From Sphagnum compactum (lineage: Eukaryota > Bryophyta > Sphagnopsida > Sphagnales), in contig OZ234497.1 in the NCBI GenBank assembly GCA_965153455.1, forward strand, positions 17,663,872-17,727,871: a DNA stretch of 64,000 nt, in the 5' to 3' direction. The stretch's first letter is position 1; each line of letters begins with the position of its first letter. This document shows positions 1 to 13,086 of this stretch, one piece after another. The position numbers and the translations under genes are program-made. Under the pieces are notes generated by a model. That model ran no database searches. It had not been told where the DNA came from and saw only the letters and a program-made list of their open reading frames with translations.

Positions 1-118
1 ACCATTGTTCCAATGAACTAACTTTTCTTGCTGCAAAAACATCATTGGATCTTGCTGCAGGTCATGTACTCGTGATATATTCTCCTGGGTTTTGCAAGTG
101 GTTGTTGCACATTTGCAG

Positions 119-937
119 GTTCTTTGAGTGCTTCATCCTCCTTGCCAAGAGGTGCTCTCATTGGCATTATTAGCAATTGTGCCAGTTCTTGCTGCTTTGG
201 CCATTTACATTGTCACGCTGAAGCACCAAGTGCAAAGATTGAGGAGATGGGCCAACCCTTTGGTATTGTTCCACACTTAAAACACTTGGGATGCTTCCAC
301 ACAAAGGTTCTCAGGGCAGCACTTGTTAGTATGGCCTGTGTGAGTCCCATGATTTGCACACTAAAAAGTAGTGTGCAGGATGTGGCATTTTTGGATGCTG
401 TTGCAGGAGTACAAGGGTATGTTGCCAACAGTTGAATTGGTGGCTGTGAAGAGGGCCCAAGAAGAGTCAAGGCAGGAAACTCAAGAATTTAAAGCTGAGA
501 TTGAGATCCTATCCCAGGTACACTATGGTAACTTGCCAACATCTTGTTGGATGGGAAGCTGACTGCAAAAATGGCTGACTGTAAAGATGGTTGACTTTGG
601 TCTATCAAAACTGGCTCCTCAGACTGGTGAACATCACCTGCAGGTGTCAACACAAATGAAAGGAACATTGGTAAGTTTTATGTACAACTTGTTTTTCACA
701 GTTTTTGGCAGAACCACAAAAAAGGTCCAAGAAGTAAGAGCAGCTCTAGACAAAGGCAGCCTGAATGCTGTACTACCATCACTAGACCCAATGCAAACTA
801 TAGAACCAGTTCTGGATCTTGCTCTCATGTGTATGGAGTTGAAATCAGTTGACTGCCCATCCATGAACTTGGTTGTGAAGAGCTTGGAGGCTATTGCAGT
901 ACAGAATCATGTCGTGGCTGCAGATGCAAATCAATGA
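119..937 (+). pseudogene. Decayed LRR receptor-like kinase (subfamily VIII-1 / HPCA1-like)
   Basis: Fragments of a plasma-membrane receptor kinase lie in order on the plus strand. After a splice acceptor near 119 comes a transmembrane/juxtamembrane piece; reading IVPVLAALAIYIVTLKHQ and then RLRRWANPFG needs a frame change. Next, about 408-560, is the N-lobe with the ATP-binding lysine in LVAVKRAQEE and an EIEILSQVHYGNL helix C. At about 565-670 is the activation-segment start VDFGLSKLAP followed by STQMKGTL and a donor GTAAGT. A C-lobe tail (about 719-937) ends the series. The catalytic HRD loop and most of the C-lobe are missing and the reading frame is broken, so it cannot encode an active kinase. 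The family assignment rests on the AVKRAQ and DFGLSKL context. The leucine-rich-repeat ectodomain, if it existed, would lie left of the window. Confidence 0.72.
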
Positions 938-2269
938 AAACAACAACCAGAGCATGTTTATGACAACAACCAGAGAAGTGTTTTGTCTAGAGGTGATGAG
1001 ACCATCATCATTCCAGTGTAGTGGGTGATGGCAGTGCTATATCCAGAGCTGTAAAACCTAAGTAGCTGTTTTCTGTTGGGTTCTTTCTGTAGCTGCTGGT
1101 GCTGCTAGTCTAGACTTACTGTGCACCATTCAGAGGTTTCAGTTCCACATGTTTCTGGCTCCAGTTTGATGTCCAAGTTGGGTTGCACTTTTGCCATTCC
1201 ATCAACAAATGTTGCACAATATAATTGCTGTGTGATAGTCCTGATGTTTGAATCAAACTCATTGACCAAATTGTACCAAGTTCAGTTCTGCCATCATACC
1301 TCCAAATGTGAGTAAAGAGTAGCTCCTCATTTTTTTGGTAAGCTTCTGCATGATGAACTTGTGGGTTCTCATTTGGCCTCAATTTTGATCTGTACTGCAG
1401 CTGTGAGATTCAGTAGATTGTGCAACAACAACAACACCCACATAATTGCCAAAACCCTTCAATTGCATTAAAAGGAAATCTGACACCAAAATATACCACA
1501 GAAGATCAGTCATTCTCCCACTGTCAAAAGTTCTGGTGAAGCTTTGGGTATTATGAGCAATCTGGTATTGAAGATTGGGTAGGTACTCTCTTAGACATCC
1601 TTACTTGAACTTTCTGAGGTGCTCTTCTCCTTGGTCTTCTTGCGTGTTTCGCACTCTCAGGGTTTTCTCTTGTGGGAAAAACCCATTTTCAGTTCTCTGA
1701 ATCTTGATCCTCAAACTGCAAAACCCTAATCAAGCCCAAAACACACACATAAGAAATGGGATTATCATCTCAGGATTGTTCTACAACAAATACGCAGATG
1801 TTGCTGCCATGAATAGTACATGAAAAACTTCAGAAAATTCTCACTTCCTGTTGCCCATTTGTTGACAGACAGATAGACAGACAGACAGGGTGATCCTTCT
1901 CCTGGAGCAAAAAGATGTTGTTGTAGTCTTTGAATACATGATGGGAAGAAGAAGATGATGGAGATGGGAAGAAGATACACAAAACTGACAGGCAAAGGAG
2001 GAAGTATGCCATGTTCTTCCTCAAGCAAGAAGAGATTAGGGTGAAGAAGAAGAAGAAGAGACAATCGATCAGTCTCTTCTCTCTGGCTTTTGTTTTGCAG
2101 AGATGGCGACAATCTTCTTCATTGGGTTACTAGGGTTTGGTTTTGTTGTGAAGATCATGTGTTTCTCCTTCCACAGTTTGAACTTCCTTAGCGATTCTGC
2201 TCGAGGTGTAGAATCCCAGTTGGGAAGGTAAATGGTGTGTATGTTATTTGAAGCTGTGAAGATCCTCTG
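938..2269. other. Intergenic, includes putative 5' leader of the F-box/WD40 gene
   Basis: No coding signal is supported here. The stretch contains a short ACAG-type microsatellite at about 1865-1890 and GAAGAAGAAG-rich sequence at 1945-2065, just upstream of the F-box start codon, consistent with a purine-rich 5' untranslated region. Short reading frames in it have no recognisable domain. Confidence 0.5.
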
Positions 2270-5200
2270 ATGGATGTCACTTCTGCTGCTGCTGATGACG
2301 ATGATGGCCGTGGACCTGGCGGTAACAAGCGGAAAAGAAATGGTGAAGGAGGAGGAACAAGCTGTTTGCACCGGGCTGTGAAAGAAAGGGAGAAGAAGAA
2401 AGCAAGAGAATGGAAAGGTGGGAGCACAGATGTGCTCATCCTCATCTTCGCACGTCTGAATCCTTTGTCTCTTGCTTGTTGCTCAGTGGTCTGCAGGACA
2501 TGGTATGCAACCCTCATCTCTCTTGTTTCCTTCAGTGTCTTTCACCATGAGCTAGGGATGTCGAGAGACACAGACACAGAAAGAGAGAGATGGTCTTGTA
2601 GAAGAACCTCAAAGGCTGTACTGGGTGGGTTTGTGGGTTTCTCTCTTTTGCATTTTTCAGGAAGCAAGTAGTTGATGGTTCTCCATCGCTCTGGAAGAAA
2701 GTTTACGCGGAGCAGCACACCGGCAGTTTGAACTCTAGGTTTGTGAAGCTCAATAAAGCCAAAGAGGAAGCCGGCACAGAAGAATCAGACTGGAAGGCAC
2801 TGGCAATTGACGAGCTGCAACGTGCAAATCTTGTTCAGGGCACACTATCTGTGCATGTCTGGAAAGCACATTCTACAAGGCATGTTGTGGGACACTTTCA
2901 TCACCTTCTCTACTTGATACATTCAGATCCCTTCCATTGCACTAGCCACTTGTTTCTTCACAGCTTGGAAATGGGTTTTGTGAGCTTTCTCACAGTGTGG
3001 TTGAGATTCAAGGGGTAGTAGTGTGGTTCCGGGTTTTGGGTGTTTTGTTGCATTGCAGAGTCAATGCTTGCCAAATGAATATGGATACAATCTTGAGTGC
3101 CTCTGCTGATCAGGTACTTGCCTTCAACTTTATCATCATTTCTGTACTTCACCTTCAGCTTCAACATTGTCTTATGGGTGCTTGAATCCTTACATGCAGC
3201 TGATGATGAAGAACCAGGGGACTCAGATCTTGACAGTCAGGAGTAGAAATGCTAATTGCAAAGAATTGAAAACTCCACTGCACACTATACTAGACATGTA
3301 TGAGTTGTTGATGTGCGATTGCCACCAAAAGGTGCAAAAGAAAGATTGTCTCTTTTGTGTGTCTTTCATCAGGTTGCATCATCATCTCCTTCTTGTGCTG
3401 CTCACAAGTTCTGTGTTGTTGTCATTGGCCTTTCAGACAATCAGATTATGGTCTGCAAAGTCGCTGCGGTGTACAGAGGAGTACAGAGTTCACGGAGAAA
3501 AAACACCTATAATAGATGTGGACTTTGATGAAAACAAGGTCCGAAAGTCTTGTTGCACTAAAATCGGCATAATGGTGGCATCCATTGTGCTTGCTTCTTA
3601 GTTTCAGAGAATTTTTACTACTCTTTGTAACAAATGGTTTTTTCCAATCTCTTCTCCTTGAAGTTTTGTGGAGAACACTGTTTGACAAGAGAATTTTTTT
3701 TCCTCAGATGCTGGATTATAATATGTTGATGGAAGCAGATTATGGCAGCAGCAGGTGCAGAGGTATGGTTATTGAGTCGCACTGACAAAGGACGTGTAAT
3801 TCGAAGAATGGGAGGCTATGGTCAACGTTTATATTGCATGAGGTGGCATGTCTCATCTTTGAAACTTCGCACATGAGACGACATCTTGTACTTGCATCAG
3901 AATCAGCAATCTTTTGCGCTGTAATGGCTGTTCAATCTCTGTTTCTTGTGGATGGTTTTTGGATTCTATGGACCTAGAAAAATTTGTGCTGATGCCAAAC
4001 TGTCTTTGGGAGTTTTTGCAACAGGTACGCAGATCCAGAGCTAGCAGTGGGCTGTGCAGATGGAAGCATGCGTGTGTATGACTTGTACAGTGGTCGCTGC
4101 TCCCGCCTCTTCAGGTTACAAAATTTTCTTCTCTTACATGGCCAGCTGCCTGTGACATTCAAGGAACAATCTGAGTGTTACAATGTCTGATATGACATGA
4201 TGACCCTTGCCCCATCAAATGTAGTCTAGAAATTGTTTGCCTCTGCAATGTGTTCATTTGCACATAATTATACTGAGGGTCTAAATTTGGAGGTTTTCTT
4301 GAGATGGGAAGCTTTGATGTTCAGGGGTATTGTTGTGCCATTGTCAATGCTTATAACCCTTCACTGCATCTAATCTCCCCCACAGCTTACTACACAAGAT
4401 TGAAGATCTGTGTTAGTTCTGGTTATCTGAAAGTTGTTGAAGCAATATGCTGAGTATGATTTTCAGAAACAGGGATATGGGATTTGTAGGAAACACTCTG
4501 CACCAGTAACAAGTGTGGCGATCAATGCAGCAGCACAGATTTTTGTCAGTGGGTGTCGTGATGGCAAGGTGCAGATGTTTGATGCCTTGTCTGGGCAGGA
4601 TGTTGTTGCTCTTTTACGTCCCATTGGTGAATTTGGTATATGCATTCTACCCTACTTACCTTCTCCCATTGATATTTCTTGTTCACTGTATTGCAAAGGG
4701 TTTAGATTCTTACTTTCTTTACAATAGTTTATTCATGCTTTTCCTGCCTGGCACCTTTTGGTTTCCCGGGGATCTGTCTACAGGGGTGGATTCTCTACAG
4801 ATGGGCATGAATGACCACCTTCTCTTTGCTGGAACAACAACTGGTTTTGTATATTGCTGGGACCTCCGGTATGACATTGAGTCTTGTCCTTTGTGTTGAT
4901 CTTGCTTTTCCATTTCCATGGAATCATCTGTCTTCAAGTTAACTCTATTCCTGGGGACCAGTAAAGACGAGTCTTCCATGGATTCCATCAGTACACTAGA
5001 ATCTGTAAGCAGACTCTAGAAAAAACAAGAAACAAAAAATGAGATGGGACAGTCTACAGCTGGATGCTTCTTGCTAATTGGAGTGTGCTGTTTTCAGGAC
5101 ACACCAGGAGCTATGGCGGATAAGGGCGCACAGAAGTGTTGTGACAAGCATGCATTCACAAGCATATGCTCCGAGCACACTTCTCACTGGGAGCATGGAT

Positions 5201-5440
5201 GGAGTAGTGAAATTGTTTGATTGTAACTCAGGCACCATGCTTAAAGCCTTCAAACCAATCTGTGAGCCTCCATCTGTACACAGTGCTTCTTCTATACCCA
5301 ATGTGCTAAATGCACAGAGGCTCCAGACACAGCAGTCATCTACAACACAAGCTCCCATCTTGTGTGCAAGGCTTGGCATGACCCGGGTACTCACATCACA
5401 CACTGATGGCACCCTTGCACTTTGTAAATCCAGTATCTGA
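2270..5440 (+). CDS. F-box / WD40-repeat protein (At3g52030-like), 9 exons, intact
   Basis: The gene encodes a predicted substrate-recognition subunit of an SCF ubiquitin ligase: an F-box that would bind SKP1 followed by WD40 repeats that would bind the target. By-eye exons are 2270-2502, 2661-2879, 3059-3113, 3437-3538, 3739-3842, 4025-4114, 4490-4626, 4784-4868 and 5098-5440. These sum to 1368 nt and an uninterrupted 455-residue protein, very close to the Arabidopsis family member At3g52030. The N-terminus is acidic then basic (KRKRN). The F-box begins around residue 52 (STDVLILIFARLNPLSLACC). The linker ends in WKAHSTR, and WD-type blades follow, recognisable as SADQTIRLWSAKSL, VGCADGSMRVYDL, VSGCRDGKVQMFD, AGTTTGFVYCWDLR and TGSMDGVVKLFD. 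All introns are GT-AG except intron 2, which is GC-AG. No disabling change was seen. Target unknown. Confidence 0.9.
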
Positions 5441-6375
5441 TTGCCTGAAAACTGTATCCTCCACTTTCAGTTAACCACAGCAAGACCCATTGAGAAGAAG
5501 TGAATATCTATTGTTGTACAACCCCCACCACAAGGCCATGGAGCCTTGAATTTGTACCTTTGGGGTCAGGAAACCAACCATCTAGGTAAAATAGAGGGAC
5601 CAAGTTCAACAGATAGTGGAGATCCAGCCGACTGAAGAGAATCCTCTCTGCAACACAGCTGCCTGTCTTGCATGAGTGCAGTGCAAGGAACTTCTGCTTG
5701 GCTTAACAGTGACAAGAGGTGATCTATGCAAGAGCACACAACTGACAGTACAATGCCACTCAAATAAGAGGCTGAATTGCATTGACAGTTGCTTTCTAGC
5801 TCACAGGATTTCTCCATGGAACATACTTCTTGGACTTTTGCCTCTAGCGGTCTGTGGGTAATCTGCATGTTAAGAGCTCCAATCATTTTTACATTTGATT
5901 TTTCACACTTATCACCTTTCACATGATATTGCATCTGTCACATAAATCCTGGTGTGTGGAAAATCCCAAAAATGGAAGATAAATTCCAAAAGCCAAGTGT
6001 TGCACACCTTGGTTAAGGGTTGATTCCATGAGCAGATCCATGAGCTCTTCCATTTGCAATTGAATGCATTCAATGAGCAGGTCCATGAGCTCTTTGTTTG
6101 CAATTGAATGCAATACAACAGCATTATTTTAACTGCATTTGTAATGACAAACTGTTTTTGATTACGTGACTGGAAATTTGAGATTCCAGGTTCAATATAA
6201 TCAAATACATCATTCGGGATTTTTTTGAGCAGGATTGCAAATGCTTTGTGTATAGCTAAAGAAAAGGAAATAGAAATCCATGCAAGAGTAAAGAAGTTTA
6301 AACATGATAATCTATCATCAATGGATATATAACATATATCAAAACCAGGGTAATAAAAAACTATCATAGATGGTA
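5441..6375. other. 3' flank of F-box/WD40 gene with a short tandem repeat
   Basis: This is probably 3' untranslated and intergenic sequence. A roughly 45-bp unit containing GAGCAGATCCATGAGCTCTT and then GCAATTGAATGCA is repeated twice at about 6028-6113. I see no gene. Confidence 0.5.
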
Positions 6376-7500
6376 ACATGAATGGAAATAAAAATCCAAT
6401 AAAAGATTGATGGCTGGAACCATCATAGGGGACACAAAAAAGGAAGGCCAAAGAAAGGCCAAAAGACAAACAGCCCATAAGAACCAAAAAAAGAGAAAGT
6501 TAGTCCCTCTTGTAGTAGGAAGCTATTTCACCGATGGCCCCTCTAATGTCACTTGCATGCAAATCATGCGACCTAATAGTAATGGGCGGTTTAGAACAAG
6601 CATCACTCATCGATGAAATTTCCTTTTTATAGCACAGGCTAAAGCATGTTGAAAAGCAATACTAACATGTTACTTGAAAAATTGAATGCAAAAAAAAAGG
6701 TTAAATGACCTCCCCATCATCTATCGTGGAAAAGACGAACACACTCCCTGATAAAACAATCCATATCGCACTTGGGTGCGTCGTGCACCTCCATGGAGGT
6801 AAAGGGGACAATGTTCGTTGAAGGCCCCTTGACATCACACAACTCTCTAAAAATAGTAGCTTGAGAAACATTATTAAAAGCATTTTCGACATCGACTTAC
6901 ATCATGATCCAATTAAGGTGTAGGTCAAAGAGAGTTGAAATGCTAAAACAAATGGTTTCACAGCCTTTAGGGGTCAATACTCCAAACTGATGGGGGGATA
7001 GGTGTTCTTAAAACGGCCTTTAAAGTTATAGGACCATGGAGTGACTAATAAGTTGAAAAAGCACCTCGCCTACAATAATAAGACAAAAACCACCAGTGTC
7101 TTTTGTAGACCAACAATCTACTAACCTCCAACATCAAGGCCATTGACTTAGGGACAACCCCACGAGCAACATAAACAACAGCTTGGAATAATTTCAAAAA
7201 CCCTAAGGATGGGTCCTCAGTATGAAACATCCCAAAAGATGTTCATATACCATCCTAAAAAGCTCACCTGAATACAAATGGGGCACAATGGCTAAGGCTT
7301 AAGCAAACAGAGTCCTATTTCGTACAAAGGTGTGCTCAGGTTGATAGTAAAAAATAGGTGGAAGGATAAGGTCTAAAGGAAGGAGGTACAGTTGGCGCAG
7401 GGCAACAATGGTGTCCTCCGAAAGAATAGCTAGCGTCAAGGGCTAGAGAATTTTGGTAGCGCGACTATACTCGTCAGCTCTCCCTAAAGTTAGGCATTGG
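6376..7500 (-). pseudogene. Non-LTR-like retroelement remnant with reverse-transcriptase pieces (copy 1)
   Basis: On the minus strand the sequence reads, with frameshifts and stops, through blocks of a reverse-transcriptase ORF. They include an upstream region with ILSEDTIVALRQLYLLP (about 7390-7440), a VPKSMALMLEVSRLL block (about 7110-7160), KDTGGF followed by IIVGEV in a shifted frame (about 7050-7105), and an RT motif-A-like DVENAFNNVS (about 6855-6900). A tail reading MEVHDAPKCDMDCFIRECV (about 6740-6800) follows. Between motif A and the tail the rest of the RT is deleted. The tail and 3' non-coding sequence match, in opposite orientation, the remnant at 50-51.7 kb. Many stops mean it is dead. 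The class (LINE-like rather than LTR) is inferred from the RT context and lack of LTRs. Confidence 0.62.
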
Positions 7501-10500
7501 CGATGAAGCATATTCCCATGAAGGGTGAGAACGGGGCACACATGAAGCATGAGAAGACTCCTCCTAAAGAGAAGATTAATCACCCAACATAAACCTCTTG
7601 ACGCGAGTAGAAACCTCTTGATGACCTAAACGACCTCCTCAAGTATAACATAAACACCAACGCGGCAACTAGAGAAAAAGGAACCATGCCAACTCGTTCG
7701 TCGGGTCTTGAGCAATTCGGTCAAGGGGTAAGTGAAAAGCTGGCTTGACCTCGTCCTAGATGGCTCGAGGGATCCTATGAAACAAACAAGGGCACGTGAA
7801 ATGAAACTCAAACAACCCCAAAATGGAACTAGACTGAGCCCAAAACCAACCCCAAGAAATAAGAGGAATAGAACCAGGGAAAAACACAAGAAGAGAGGAC
7901 ACCTACAAAGATAAAACAACTTGGCTAGCTTGGGAAACGAAGTTAGCAAGAGAGTGAGCACTCTTGACATGCCTTGAAAGGCCACCTAAAGTGTAAAGGC
8001 CAAATTAATGAGGATAAAGGATATATCAAATCAACAGGGGGACACAAAAAGGAGCCATCCAAAAAAAGGCCACACCCAAAACTCCTAAGAAGCAAAAGCC
8101 CAAATAGCCCCCCAACCAAAAAAAAAAACAAAACAAAACAAAACAAAGCAAAACAAAACCTGAAAAAAAATAGATGATTTATACTAACTTTGTATGTTGT
8201 AGCAATTCAAATACGGTTTAGAAAGTGTTATTGATTCATGGACATATTTTGACCACCTTACAAATTTGCAACTACTTTTCTGTGCTCCTCTTCCATCCAA
8301 GAAAACAAGCATGTGATTTGAATATATGCAACCTATTTGAAACTTATAAATGGATCTTCTAATAGGTTGGGGTATTCTAATGTCCACAAAAGGTCAACAT
8401 GTTGGAATGATCATCCTTGGTTTTGTTTTTGGAACTTGTTACAAATAATTTGAATTTCTTTGATTATATATGAGATGGTAGACATCAACTCTATTTGGTC
8501 ATTAGTTGTTTCTTCATGTCGTCACAAATGAGATCTCTAGCACAATGGTTGACATCATGTCCAATATCATCATTTACATCATTATTAGCACTAGTGTGGC
8601 ATGTGTCGTTGGCCTAAGTGTGAACCCATTACAAAATAGGAAAACTCAACATGTGAACATTGTTTTGCAATGTATGTATTGAATTTTTGAACAACCAAAT
8701 ATGAAAGGAGACCATGCTCAATAACAGAATGGTAAGCCTTCAAGTGTTACCACGTTTTCAACTGATTTTTCCTTTCAAAACTTGGTTGTTTGTAATCTAT
8801 TTGAATTTTCAACGACAAAAATCATTTAAAAATTAATATTTCCCACATTCTGAATGCAAATCTTACCAAATAAATTCCATTAAATTCGCTCATTGAGATC
8901 TCTCCAACAACACCAATGGCACATTCCAATTCCTCCAAAATTTTCAGCTATGATTTAATTTAATTTTCACTGAAAAAATCATTCAATATTCAAAAGCTTT
9001 TGCACCACAAGTCCAAACATCATGGAACCAAGCCCATGCACCCCTTCTCATCAAGAGCTTTCCAAAGACACCAAGAATGTGATCTAAAGCATCCCGGTTT
9101 GGTGGATCTTATAAGTACAAACAAAACAAAACAAACAAACAACCTTCCTTCATCGATAAATCATGTTTAACATCAACATGGATGTAGTTCATCCATGTTT
9201 CATCCAAAATGTAATTAAGAATGTTCCCAAGTAGGTTCCTTGAGATATATTGAATTAATTTGAAATATTTTGAAATATTTTGAATTAGTTTAAGATATTT
9301 TGAATTAGCTTGAGATATTTTGAAATATTTTTCCCTAAGATAGGTCCCCAACAGTGTATAAATAAAGGTAATTAACATCATGTTACTTTTAATATGTTCA
9401 ACATCAGATTTGGGTATAATCTTTCATTATAACCTTGTTTGTTTTCTATTTCCATGCATTTTGTCATAATAAAACTCTATTGAATTTATATCGTGAACAT
9501 TTCATATCCTTATTTTTTTGTTTTTGTGTTTTTTGTATGGACTTTAAATTAGGTATGCCTTTGCCATGGTTTATTTGTCTTTTAAAAATTCATGTATTCT
9601 GGTTATCATGCATGTGACACAGGTGGTAGACTATTCAAATCCAAATCCATTGTTATTTTATCGTGAAAAAATGGTATCTCTGAACAATTTGATATGTTTT
9701 AAGCATGAGCCTATCATGTATTAAAAATAACAAGCAAAATACCACATCTATTTGTGATTTCATCACATTATCAAAATTGTGGCAATCTATATTTAAAACA
9801 AAAACAAAAAAACATGTGCATAAATTTAAATGCATAAATATATTTCAATGTTAATTATGAAATTCGTATCTAAATCATCCTTCCATTGCATTATCCATAT
9901 TATGGTGTGACTAGGAATGAGGTCATGTGAAATTTGGTGAATGGTTAATGTTCACCAAAAATGAAGTTAGGGTTTAGGAAACCTTTGGGAGATGAAACAT
10001 TTTGTGAAGGAAAAAACCCTTTGAGAGTCGGCTTATATGTTTTGTTTGATGTTGGTTTTTGTTTGGGTGTGAGTATAGAATTAGGAGTCAAAAAGCATGT
10101 TGAATAATGGTGAAAACTAGGAATTTTTTTACATATGTTTTTTTCTTAACATTTTAAAGTTATGTTAACCATTCCAAGTTGTGTTAAATGACTAATAGGA
10201 ATGTTGAGGAATTCAAATTAAAAATTCATTACATTAAAATTTGAATTTTTTAAATTTAAAAGACGTTTGAACTTGAATAGGTGTTGCGTTAGATTATGGT
10301 TAATTTTACAAAGGACTAGGTAAAGGACTATTGTGATAACATAATTTTGAAGTTGAAAAATTTAGATGTTAGTAATATATTACCCAAGTTCAAAAAACAC
10401 TCATAATTTAAAAGATATGGAATTAAAAATTTATAGAATTTCGAAGTATTTTTAAAATTTTAAAATTTTCAAAAGTCCTTTACCACATGTAAATGGGGTG

Positions 10501-11683
10501 TAATGTGTGTGACATACAAAACAAAGTTGTAGTTTATGATAAAAAAACAAAAACCTAAAGTAATTAGCATATTTTGGTATGATTTTAAATTACGATAAAA
10601 TTTCAAGGTGAAACACAGTTTTTGGCAAAATTTACACACTTTGAAATTTTCATATTTATTCAACAATGATTAACACAAAACATGTGATCTATTGGGGCAA
10701 CTATATGTATTTTTAATAACAAGTTGCAAAAGATTTCATTAAAAAATTCTTTCATATGAAAAAATGAAAAAAGATAAGGATTCATAGTCCTTTTGTAAAG
10801 TAATCTCATTGGATCCTATATATGTACTTGCACCCATTTGCAAAAATTCTAGAATTATTGATTAGGATGGAATTAATGCTCAAAGTTAAAAGTGTGACAT
10901 GTGTGTGATGGAGTGTTGAACATCTGATGGCACTAATATAAAAACATGGTTTTTTTGCCCTCAATGGGAAGACTATGATGACTAGTGTGACAGAGTTACA
11001 TGTCCAAAATGACATCCGTGACTATTTCTTTGTCCATTTTTGCCCCCTCAAAAAAACTAGCTATGTTTGATTTGACTAAAAGGGTGTGATAGTCTAATCA
11101 GACAAAGCAATCTACATGAAGCTTTTGCCTTACCCATGTGGCAAGTAATACACAACATGTGATGATTAATTACAATCGTCCTCATTGTTGCAGTACATCC
11201 AAATGGATCCAACATGGCAACTATGACTTATTTAAGTCTTTATAGGGTATATTATTTGTGCCAAGTGTATTTTGAAAATTAAATCAAGGGCTAAATGATA
11301 ACATGAATTAAATGGTTAAATTTCATATCTTCAAAATTCATTCACAAAAGAACATTGCATAATGCTAACATTGAAACTATCTATTAATGCAATGTACTTC
11401 ACTAATTAATTAATGTTTTATTCACATATGCATAAAATGCAATAAAAGTTCACAAATCAAACTTGTTCAAAATCAAATCACTATTGAAATTAAAAGATCA
11501 AACTTTCATTGAAAGAAAAAATGATTGAATCATGTTCAAGTAAATTGCACTATTGCATTCTATCTTATTACATCCTAAATCAAAAAATCACATTAATTTC
11601 TAACACATAAACTAATCACACAAATTCTTAAGACAATTCAATAGATTTGTAGCATTTAGGGTTAAACCTATTTTGGCAAAGAC
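7501..11683. other. AT-rich intergenic DNA without recognisable genes
   Basis: About 7501-7990 may hold further, unrecognisable parts of the retroelement. An A-rich AAAAC repeat lies at 8119-8170. A short tandem array of TTTGAAATAT-like units occupies about 9241-9330. The rest is AT-rich with only short chance reading frames. No RNA gene or conserved protein was recognised. Confidence 0.5.
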
Positions 11684-12050
11684 ATTAATTTTCAATGTCA
11701 GAGCTTATGTCAAGGTCCTCTACACCTACATTTCCATCCTCTTGCCTAACATCATCTGAATCATCCACTACCACAACATCAGCAACCTTAATAGGACAAC
11801 CTCTTATGACATTTATAGGTTGAATAACTTCTTTAATCAATTGAGGTGTTTGTAAACCCACGAATGAATCCACATGTTCAATTCTAAACATATCAAAATC
11901 CATTGGGTCCGCCTTAACCTTATCTATTATGCATCCTAGCCAAAACTTTTGCTTTCCTCTTATTCCAAACTACCTACTAGCTTGAATCCATGTTTCATCA
12001 AAGTTCCATATATGATTAGAACTGTAATTATGTTGGCTATATATGGATTA
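11684..12050 (-). pseudogene. Fragment of a pogo/Tc1-like transposase around the first catalytic Asp
   Basis: The minus strand reads QHNYSSNHIWNFDETWIQA and then SR followed by a stop. This resembles the HIWN-x-DETxIQAGR block of plant pogo/jerky-like transposases, where the D of DET is the first residue of the DDE triad. The decayed transposase at 36.7-38.4 kb has the same block. After the stop, a 72-residue acidic stretch continues (MDFDMFRIEHVDSFVG... to 11684) that does not match the transposase, so this is either a chimeric remnant or the edge of a deletion. Only one motif supports the call. Confidence 0.42.
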
Positions 12051-12084
12051 TAAGTTAGTGAAACATTAAAATAAATCCCCCAAA

Positions 12085-12295
12085 ATGCAACCAATGCATT
12101 TGCACCTACATGCAACTAATTGTCATTTGCAACTTTTAAAAAATTATTTTTGTAACTATTTTGCACCTTTGACCATTCTTGCAACTATGCTACAATTGCA
12201 TTTACAACTAATGACTTCTTCATCCTACACATTAAAAAAATTTCCATTCACAATCATGCCCATGTGTCCCATTAGTTGCAAATGGAAGTAAACTT
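12085..12295. repeat. Cluster of TTGCAAC/GTTGCAA motifs (CACTA-like subterminal repeat)
   Basis: Repeated short words TTTGCAAC, TTGCAACT and AGTTGCAAATG occur throughout. The word CCCATTAGTTGCAAATG near 12269 is the reverse complement of CATTTGCAACTAATGGG near 62788, inside the CACTA-type element of this window. Clusters of one short motif in both orientations are typical of subterminal transposase-binding regions of CACTA elements. No CACTA terminus was found beside it. Confidence 0.45.
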
Positions 12296-12459
12296 AGTCA
12301 CACCATGAAGGTGTCAAAATAGCCCCTGGTGGTATACATATGTGTATTAAGAAACTTTTGAAAGGTATGTGTACTTTTGCTAAATTCTAATAGGGGAATA
12401 ATGGGGCTATGTTGCCATTGTTGTATTTATAAAGTTGTATTTAGTTTGTATTTAAGCAA

Positions 12460-13080
12460 CTTAACTACCTACCTACCTATATATGGTTTTTTTACCTACC
12501 TAACCTAACTTATCAACCTATGTATTAATTATATGTTTACCTACCTATCAAGCCTAGGTTACCTACCTACCTAACCTAAGCTATCTACTTATTAATTAGT
12601 TATTGTTATTTTTAATTAATTGATAATTAATAGTTCATATTTAGTATTTTAAATTATTATTTTGATATGATTCAATATATTAGTTATTTATTTGTTTCTA
12701 TATGAACTATCAATCAATTATTTATAACTTAGTAATTAGTTAATTGTTGGTTAATTAATCATTAATAATTAGTTATTATTATTATTATTATTTAAGAAAT
12801 TATAATCAATAAATCATAATAATTTAATAAATTATTTAATTATTAATTACATCTAATTTAGTTATTTATTTGGTTATTTAAGAACCATTATGAAATCTTA
12901 CAACTAATAAGCTAGTTAATTAATTCATATTTATATAATAATAATTAACTCGTTGATATTTTTACTATTTATGAAATTATTATTTAAAAACTCATAATTA
13001 ATAAATTGGTTAATTAATTAGTATTTACTTAATATTTAATATTTCATTTTAAAATTTCTAAGCAATCAATCAAAACTTAT
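12460..13080. repeat. CCTA microsatellite followed by very AT-rich TTAATTAATTAG-type DNA
   Basis: ACCTACCTACC-type tetranucleotide runs at about 12464-12590 are followed by several hundred bases composed almost only of A and T with recurrent GTTAATTAATTAGTATTT words. Similar pairs of sequence occur at 20.1-20.7 kb and inside the CACTA element at 60.8-62.5 kb, suggesting one repeat family. Confidence 0.5.
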
Positions 13081-13086
13081 AAGTTA

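Noticed and set aside
9109-9381. Minus-strand frame containing NYILDETWMN, resembling a pogo DET motif
   Set aside because: Only four residues fit, the rest is AT-repeat translation, and no neighbouring transposase motif exists.
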